Assembly: GCF_002008365.1 (NCBI RefSeq)
Contig: NZ_MRDL01000039.1
Span: forward strand, 91,780-155,779
DNA: 64,000 nucleotides
Reading direction: 5' to 3'
Source of the DNA: Rhizobium leguminosarum bv. viciae USDA 2370
Lineage (GTDB): Bacteria; Pseudomonadota; Alphaproteobacteria; Rhizobiales; Rhizobiaceae
This document shows, piece by piece, positions 59,361-64,000 of the stretch. The notes beneath the pieces are model-generated. The model saw only the letters and a list, made by a program, of their open reading frames with translations, searched no databases and was not told where the DNA came from. Numbering within the stretch: the first letter of the stretch is position 1; each line of letters opens with the position of its first letter. The position numbers and the translations under genes are program-made.

Positions 59361-61238
59361 ATGGCCACTTCGCGCACTGCTCTTCCAGATGATCTGCTAA
59401 TCAACGCGTCCGACGAGGTGCTGACGCGCCAGGATCTGGTGCTGACGGCGCTCGGACGCCGGCCCGCCGACAGGCTGTTGCGCGTGGGCAGGTTGCTCGA
59501 TGTCCACACCAGGACATGGCTCGACGATCAGGAGATCGTCATCAAGGGCCGCCGCATCGCCTATGTCGGCCCCGCCGGCAGTTACGCAGGCGAGGTGAGC
59601 GAGCGCTTATCCGAGCCGGATCTTGCGGCCGTGCCGGGCTTCGGCGAGGCGCATAAACATATCGAAAGCTCCCACCTGACGCCCGAATGGGAGGCGGCTC
59701 TGGTGATGCCGCATGGCGTGACCTGGACCTGCGAGGCGAGCCACGAGTTTTCCAACGTCAACGGTGCCCGCAATCTGGAATTCTGGCTGGAAGCGCGCCG
59801 GCGCGGATCGCCGATGAAGATCTTTCCCCTGCCTGGCTCCGCCGTGCCTCCGACCGCCTATGAATGGGGTGGCGGCTGGTTCGGTTACGATGAGCAGAAG
59901 GCCTTCCTTTCCGAAAGCCTGATGGTCGCCGGGCTCGACGAGGTCATGGACTGGCCGTCCATATCCGATCCCGGCAATCCTTCCTACGATCGGCTATGGG
60001 GCATGATCGGCGCGACCTTTGAGCAGCGCGGCGTGGTCGAAGGCCACGGCGCCGGGCTGCGCGACATGGCCTCGATCAATGCCTTCGCCGCAGCGGGTCT
60101 CGCTTCGGATCACGAAGGCTGGTTTCTCGATGAGATCTGGCAGAAACTTCTCCACGGTCTTTTCATCGAGCTCAGGCCGCATTCCCTGCCGGAGGTGATC
60201 CGCGGCCTGATCGACAAGGGGCTGACGGACTGGTCGCAGATCGCTCTGGTGACCGACGACCGCAGCGCCTCCGACACACTGAAAATCGGCGCGACCGATC
60301 ACAATGTCCGGCTCGCCATTGAAAACGGCCTTGCGCCGGAGATCGCCATCCAGTGCGTCACCCTTAATCCAGCACGCCATATGCGGCTGACGCCGTGGGT
60401 CGGATCGATCGCGCCGGGCCGTTTCGCCGATTTCGTTCTTCTCAGCGACGTCGCCAGCCTGTCGATCGAAAAAGTATGGGCGGACGGGCGTCCTGTGTCC
60501 GAGGGTGCGACATTCCTTGGCGTGCGTCCTGAAATCGATTGGCCGCAATGGGCGACGCGCACCGTGAAAATAGACAGGACGGTCACGGCTGACGATTTCC
60601 GTATCGAGGCGCCGCCGAACCGGACCACGGTCAACGCAGCACTTTTGCGGCCGTTTCACTGGCACGACGATTTCATCACCATGGAATTGCCGGTGGAGGA
60701 CGGCGCCGTACAGCGGGATCCCGCGCGCAATGTCACCAAATTCTCTATTGTCGACCGGTTTTCAGGGGAGGCCAAGGTCTCCAGGATGTTCTGGCTGGGC
60801 ACCGGACCGCGCACGCCGGAGACGGCGCTCGCCTCCACACTCGGGCACGACAAGCATAATATCTGGACGGTCGGCTCATCGGACGAGGCGATGGCGATGG
60901 CCGTGAATGCCCTGAACGAACAGCAGGGCGGCTGGGCGCTGGTATCCGGCGGCAAGATTCTCGCTCGTGTCCGCTACGAGGTCGGTGGTCTGATGACGGC
61001 GCGTTCGGCTGAAGCGCTGGATGCGGAGATGCAGGCGCTTTATGCGGCCGGCGCCGGGATCGACTGGATGTACGAGCCGACCTTCTCACCTCGATGGTGG
61101 CCGGGATTTCCCGAACGCCTGTCATTTGCGACGCTGACCTGCTCGCCCTGGCGCTGGGTCCTGGTCGCGCCGTCGGAGCTGGCGCGGGAGGGGTTCGTGA
61201 ACGTGCTCACCGGCAAAACCCATCCGATCGTCTGGTGA
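59361..61238 (+). CDS. adenine deaminase-like amidohydrolase
   Basis: A 625-residue amidohydrolase. The metal site is in AVPGFGEAHKHIESSHLTPE (HxH), a variant of the adenine deaminase PGFIDAHVHIESS. GVTWTCEASHEFSNVNG, MASINAFAAAGLASDHEGW and TDDRSASDTLK follow, and the C-terminal domain ends ERLSFATLTCSPWRWVLV. It resembles adenine deaminase (adenine to hypoxanthine), but VH to KH in the metal motif and the slightly long C terminus mean another amine base could be used. It is divergent from the ABC importer, so the imported compound may be its substrate. Confidence 0.8.
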   Translation: MATSRTALPDDLLINASDEVLTRQDLVLTALGRRPADRLLRVGRLLDVHTRTWLDDQEIVIKGRRIAYVGPAGSYAGEVSERLSEPDLAAVPGFGEAHKHIESSHLTPEWEAALVMPHGVTWTCEASHEFSNVNGARNLEFWLEARRRGSPMKIFPLPGSAVPPTAYEWGGGWFGYDEQKAFLSESLMVAGLDEVMDWPSISDPGNPSYDRLWGMIGATFEQRGVVEGHGAGLRDMASINAFAAAGLASDHEGWFLDEIWQKLLHGLFIELRPHSLPEVIRGLIDKGLTDWSQIALVTDDRSASDTLKIGATDHNVRLAIENGLAPEIAIQCVTLNPARHMRLTPWVGSIAPGRFADFVLLSDVASLSIEKVWADGRPVSEGATFLGVRPEIDWPQWATRTVKIDRTVTADDFRIEAPPNRTTVNAALLRPFHWHDDFITMELPVEDGAVQRDPARNVTKFSIVDRFSGEAKVSRMFWLGTGPRTPETALASTLGHDKHNIWTVGSSDEAMAMAVNALNEQQGGWALVSGGKILARVRYEVGGLMTARSAEALDAEMQALYAAGAGIDWMYEPTFSPRWWPGFPERLSFATLTCSPWRWVLVAPSELAREGFVNVLTGKTHPIVW

Positions 61239-61347
61239 CGTAGTGGCCCGCCAAAATTCCACCTGATTGATCTTCTTACTGCAGCAAATAGAAAGCGTTA
61301 ACCATAGTCTCGTAGACAACGAACAGGATCAAAGGAACCTGTGTTCG

Positions 61348-61647
61348 ATGGCTACTGAAATGACCCGCCGGCCTGCCGGCGCCAATGAAGGCAGAATTAT
61401 TGCCTTTCCTGCTGGAACCGGAACTGCGAATATTGAGCGTTGCGCTCGCGAACTCGGCCGCCGGCATGGCGCAGATGCGATAGAATTCTGGAAGGCCGAA
61501 TGCCGCAGGCTTGCCGATCAGCTTCTGGCGGCCGGGATACCGGAGAGCGATGTCGGTCAGCGGGTGCTGCAGTTTCAGCAAGATGTCCAGAGCGAACTGG
61601 TCTTCAGCCATCAAAACGGACCACTGCCCAAGTCTCAAAACCGATAG
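61348..61647 (+). CDS. DUF6074 protein
   Basis: A 99-residue protein: EGRIIAFPAG (the RIIxFP motif of the family), then RELGRRHGADAIEFWKAECR and LQFQQDVQSELVF. DUF6074 proteins are small and largely restricted to rhizobia and relatives, with no known function. The start follows AAAGGAACCTGTGTTCG. It converges with the esterase gene. Confidence 0.7.
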   Translation: MATEMTRRPAGANEGRIIAFPAGTGTANIERCARELGRRHGADAIEFWKAECRRLADQLLAAGIPESDVGQRVLQFQQDVQSELVFSHQNGPLPKSQNR

Positions 61648-61683
61648 CGGCAATCTCGCCGATGGCCGTCGTGTGCCTTGCGA

Positions 61684-62775
61684 CTACCGCATTAGCCCGG
61701 CGGACCGGAGGGCGTCTTCAATGATTTTTTGAATGCCGCCACGATCGCTGCCCGTGCCAAATGGATCTGCAGCGTTTTCCGGTTGCGTAGCAGGGGCTTT
61801 CGTGTTGCGCCGTTTTTCAAATGAGGGCACCAGACCCCAGGACCTGGCAATTTCGACGGTCGAGGAAATTCCGACGTCAAGCATGAAGGGGCCGCTTGCC
61901 CCGTAGCCGGTGCCGACATCGAGAGGCGTGCCGTGACCCATTCCGGCAATCGTATAGAGCTCGATCACTTCGACACCATGAGCATCAGTCCAGACCTTTC
62001 GCTGATGTCGTCCGATATCTTCGACGCGCCCCGGCGATGCGTCGACGCCGTGGATATTTTTCCATTGCTCCACGATCGCATTCGCATTGGATGGCACGAC
62101 GGTGCTGTCTGCTGTTCCCTGCCATATTGCTAATGTCGGCCATCGGCCCTTGTGTCCTGAAGCGTTTCTCAACCGCCGTTCCAGCTCTTTGGCAGTCGGG
62201 CCGCCATGGCCGCGCATTCGGTCGAACGCCTCGGGAATGGTTGCAGCACTTGCATATGGCAGGCCGGCAATGATCGCGCCACCCGCAAAAACCTCGGGAT
62301 AGGTGGCAAGCATGGCGGCGGTCATGGCGCCGCCGGCCGAAAGCCCGGTCACGAACACGCGCCTGCTGTCGATACCGTGTTCCGTAACGACCTTTGCGAT
62401 CATCTGGCGAATGGAAAAGACCTCGCCGTGATCCCGGCGAATGTCCTCCGGGTTGAACCAATTGAAGCAGAGATTTGCATTGTTTGCCCTTCGCTGCTCG
62501 GGAAACAGCAGCGCGAAGCCATAGTCCTCGGCCAATCCAGACCAGCCGGATCCGATATCATACCCGGCGGCAGTCTGGGTACAGCCGTGCAGGACAACGA
62601 CCAGAGCCATATCTTTCCCGCGCTTCGACGGCAAATAGGTGTAGCCCCCCAAGGCGCCTGGGTTTGAGCCAAATGCGTCCAAGGCGACGAGATCGGGGCT
62701 GCCCTGCGTGGGTTGGGCGCGAAGGGTTCCTCGCAGCGCAGCAAGGCGTGCGAGGGTGTCTGACATAGATCTCAT
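61684..62775 (-). CDS. PHB-depolymerase-family esterase
   Basis: A 363-residue alpha/beta hydrolase. The oxyanion region is LVVVLHGCTQTAAGYDIGSG, the nucleophile elbow is VTGLSAGGAMTAAML (GLSAG), and the Asp/His parts lie in AIWQGTADSTVV and IAGMGHGTPLDVG. No clear signal peptide is present, which points to an intracellular esterase/depolymerase acting on polyhydroxybutyrate or feruloyl-type esters. The ATG at 62775 follows GGCGGAGACTTTC; an earlier TTG at 62790 is possible. Confidence 0.88.
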   Translation of the reverse strand: MRSMSDTLARLAALRGTLRAQPTQGSPDLVALDAFGSNPGALGGYTYLPSKRGKDMALVVVLHGCTQTAAGYDIGSGWSGLAEDYGFALLFPEQRRANNANLCFNWFNPEDIRRDHGEVFSIRQMIAKVVTEHGIDSRRVFVTGLSAGGAMTAAMLATYPEVFAGGAIIAGLPYASAATIPEAFDRMRGHGGPTAKELERRLRNASGHKGRWPTLAIWQGTADSTVVPSNANAIVEQWKNIHGVDASPGRVEDIGRHQRKVWTDAHGVEVIELYTIAGMGHGTPLDVGTGYGASGPFMLDVGISSTVEIARSWGLVPSFEKRRNTKAPATQPENAADPFGTGSDRGGIQKIIEDALRSAGLMR

Positions 62776-62988
62776 GAAAGTCTCCGCCAATCAGCAGCCG
62801 GGATGGCGGTGATGCTGAACTAAACGCGTCAGTCTACGAAATGGTTGCTGCGGTGCACAATATTTTTCAAGCCACCGGGCTTCTCAATGCATGGACACTT
62901 TTCTCATCAGACATCCAGCTTAGCGGCAGTCTTCTCCATGGTGCAAGCAGATGGGCGTCCGACCTCTGGATTGACATCGGCGGCGCCA

Positions 62989-63013
62989 GGAACTTCGGCC
63001 CGGATGTGGAGTT
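62989..63013 (+). promoter_or_regulatory. EcfG (general stress) promoter candidate
   Basis: GGAAC (62989-62993), 17-base spacer, GTT (63011-63013), close to the EcfG/RpoE2 consensus, 51 bases before the small membrane-protein gene at 63064. Confidence 0.4.
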
Positions 63014-63063
63014 GATGTTGTCGATTGACAGCATTGACGCTGCGACCCAACGAGGCTTTTCAG

Positions 63064-63471
63064 ATGTCGAACAAATCCAACTTCTTCTCTTCCTTTGCTA
63101 CCGCCGTCGCCGATCTCTCGGGAAAGCCGTTCACCTTCGTAGCGGCTTTGGCGCTCGTGCTTGTCTGGGCGGTTTCCGGCCCTTTTTTCGGCTATTCCGA
63201 AACCTGGCAACTTGTGATCAACACCACCACCACGATCATTACCTTCTTGATGGTGTTCGTGTTGCAGAACAGCCAGAACCGTGACGGCAAGGCTCTGCAG
63301 GCCAAACTTGACGAACTCATCCTGACGAGTCAGGCGGCCAACAAGTTTGTCGGCATCGAAAAGCTGGAGGAGGGCGAACTCAGGGAAATGAGCAAGACCC
63401 TTGCCGAGAAAGCCGAATGCGTCGAGGAAAAGGCGGATGAGAAATCTGCCGCAGAGGCAGCGTCCGCCTAA
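63064..63471 (+). CDS. low-affinity iron permease family membrane protein (copy 1)
   Basis: A 135-residue protein with two hydrophobic segments (about 22-40 and 50-70) and the signature NTTTTIITFLMVFVLQNSQNRD, then a helical, charged tail (GKALQAKLDELI, ...EEKADEKSAAEAASA). It resembles PF04120-type proteins called low-affinity iron permease; no transport activity has been shown for such short bacterial forms. An EcfG-like promoter precedes it. Its stop overlaps that of the convergent paralogue. Confidence 0.8.
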   Translation: MSNKSNFFSSFATAVADLSGKPFTFVAALALVLVWAVSGPFFGYSETWQLVINTTTTIITFLMVFVLQNSQNRDGKALQAKLDELILTSQAANKFVGIEKLEEGELREMSKTLAEKAECVEEKADEKSAAEAASA

Positions 63472-63827
63472 TTCGCCGTCTTTGAAATTTGGTCGTGGTG
63501 TTGCCGGCGCATTCCCTCGATTGCCTCGGCGTTTTTCTTCTCGACCGCAATCCAGTGGTTTCCTGCCTTGCTTGATCGGATCAGTTCGTCGAGCTTGGCA
63601 TGCAGTGCCATTATGTCCCGATTTTGGGAGTTCTGCACCAGCAGCAAAATGAAAAATATAATGAGGGTACCGATCATGTTGGTCAGCAGAAACCACCCGC
63701 GTGGAAAGGAGAAGCTGAGACCGACTGCCGTCCATATGACTGCGAATGCGACCAGCGTGACAGGGACCACAGGATGCCCTGCCCATGAGACGGCCCAGTC
63801 AGAGATCTGTCGAAAGCGCCAGCGCAT
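63468..63827 (-). CDS. low-affinity iron permease family membrane protein (copy 2)
   Basis: A 119-residue paralogue of the convergent gene: two hydrophobic segments (about 22-40 and 48-67) and the shared motif NMIGTLIIFFILLLVQNSQN followed by RDIMALHAKLDELIR. The start ATG at 63827 is preferred because GGAG lies six bases upstream; a GTG at 63839 is also in frame. The last four bases overlap the stop of copy 1. Function unknown beyond the family name. Confidence 0.8.
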   Translation of the reverse strand: MRWRFRQISDWAVSWAGHPVVPVTLVAFAVIWTAVGLSFSFPRGWFLLTNMIGTLIIFFILLLVQNSQNRDIMALHAKLDELIRSSKAGNHWIAVEKKNAEAIEGMRRQHHDQISKTAN

Positions 63828-63921
63828 ACGGCTCTCCACAGCGTAAAACGGAAGACGGAGAGGCTTCCATCACCTCGCCAGAATAGATAGGGCGCCGCAA
63901 ACGACATAAAACCCGCGTTTC

Positions 63922-64000
63922 TGAACTGACCCCAATAAGTTGGACGGTTTAAAGGCTGGTTAGATTTAAGGGCTGAGTTCTGTATTGCACAGGGCTCAGC
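63922..64000 (-). mobile_element. left end of an IS3-family insertion sequence (partial)
   Basis: The sequence from about 63922 (TGAACTGACCCCAATAAGTT) is a typical IS3-family terminal repeat. A transposase reading frame ends a short distance inside it and runs out of the window. The other end is not in view. Confidence 0.7.
63949..64000 (-). CDS. IS3-family transposase, C-terminal end (partial)
   Basis: On the minus strand the last codons read LSPVQYRTQPLNLTSL then TAA (63951-63949). LSPVxYR is the usual ending of the integrase-core transposase OrfB of IS3-family elements (IS150/IS407-like). Only 16 codons are inside the window. Confidence 0.7.
   Translation of the reverse strand, partial: LSPVQYRTQPLNLTSL

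Overview
The window looks like a chromosomal (or chromid) segment of a fast-growing Rhizobium of the R. leguminosarum / R. etli type. The reasons are GC-rich alphaproteobacterial codon use, a 108-bp repeat resembling the rhizobial RIME1 element, sigma-54/NtrC and NasST control of nitrate assimilation, EcfG-like stress promoters, and several families common in rhizobia (HlyU-like, DUF1203, DUF6074, DUF1365). Most of it is metabolic housekeeping and stress functions. There is no phage, CRISPR array or large island; one IS3-family end sits at the right edge.

Layout. 0-9 kb: tandem universal stress protein, CinA/MoaB-like protein, WrbA, tRNA-Leu(UAA), VanZ-like protein, threonine dehydratase, HlyU-like protein, membrane diguanylate cyclase and an MFS exporter. 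8.6-8.9 kb is a deletion scar that joins the tails of an SDR gene and a TetR gene. 9-20 kb: azoreductase with divergent LysR, CpdB, PilZ, DMT transporter, Lrp/Ald pair, and an AraC-SDR-flavin reductase-DUF1330 group with a RIME1-like repeat. 20-23.5 kb: a cysK-alaX-sseA-GNAT operon on the minus strand.

23.6-30.4 kb is a photo-oxidative-stress cassette: ChrR-like protein, SDR, and the coupled operon photolyase-FAD oxidoreductase-DUF1365-cyclopropane synthase. Identical TGATCC-N17-GTA promoter-like elements stand before chrR and before the photolyase. No ECF sigma gene is present, and the ChrR has lost the usual zinc-binding Cys residues. 32-41 kb is the assimilatory nitrate locus nasST / narK-nirBD-nasA. 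Its leader shows a sigma-54 promoter, NtrC-like sites, a hexaloop hairpin fitting ANTAR recognition and an intrinsic terminator. The nasA reading frame is cut by an amber codon.

41.4-47.5 kb: a decayed GST gene, an ArsR regulator and a divergent sulfonate operon in which a signal-less sulfonate-type binding protein and an SsuD-type monooxygenase are linked to a TRAP transporter. 47.7-53.7 kb: 1-Cys peroxiredoxin, C26 amidotransferase, GST, lytic transglycosylase, epimerase and glycerate kinase. 53.8-61.2 kb: a polyamine/opine-type ABC importer with an M20 peptidase, divergent from an adenine-deaminase-like enzyme. 61-64 kb: DUF6074 protein, PHB-depolymerase-type esterase, two convergent paralogous small membrane proteins and the IS3 end.

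Functions were assigned by reading motifs and family resemblance; no database search was possible.
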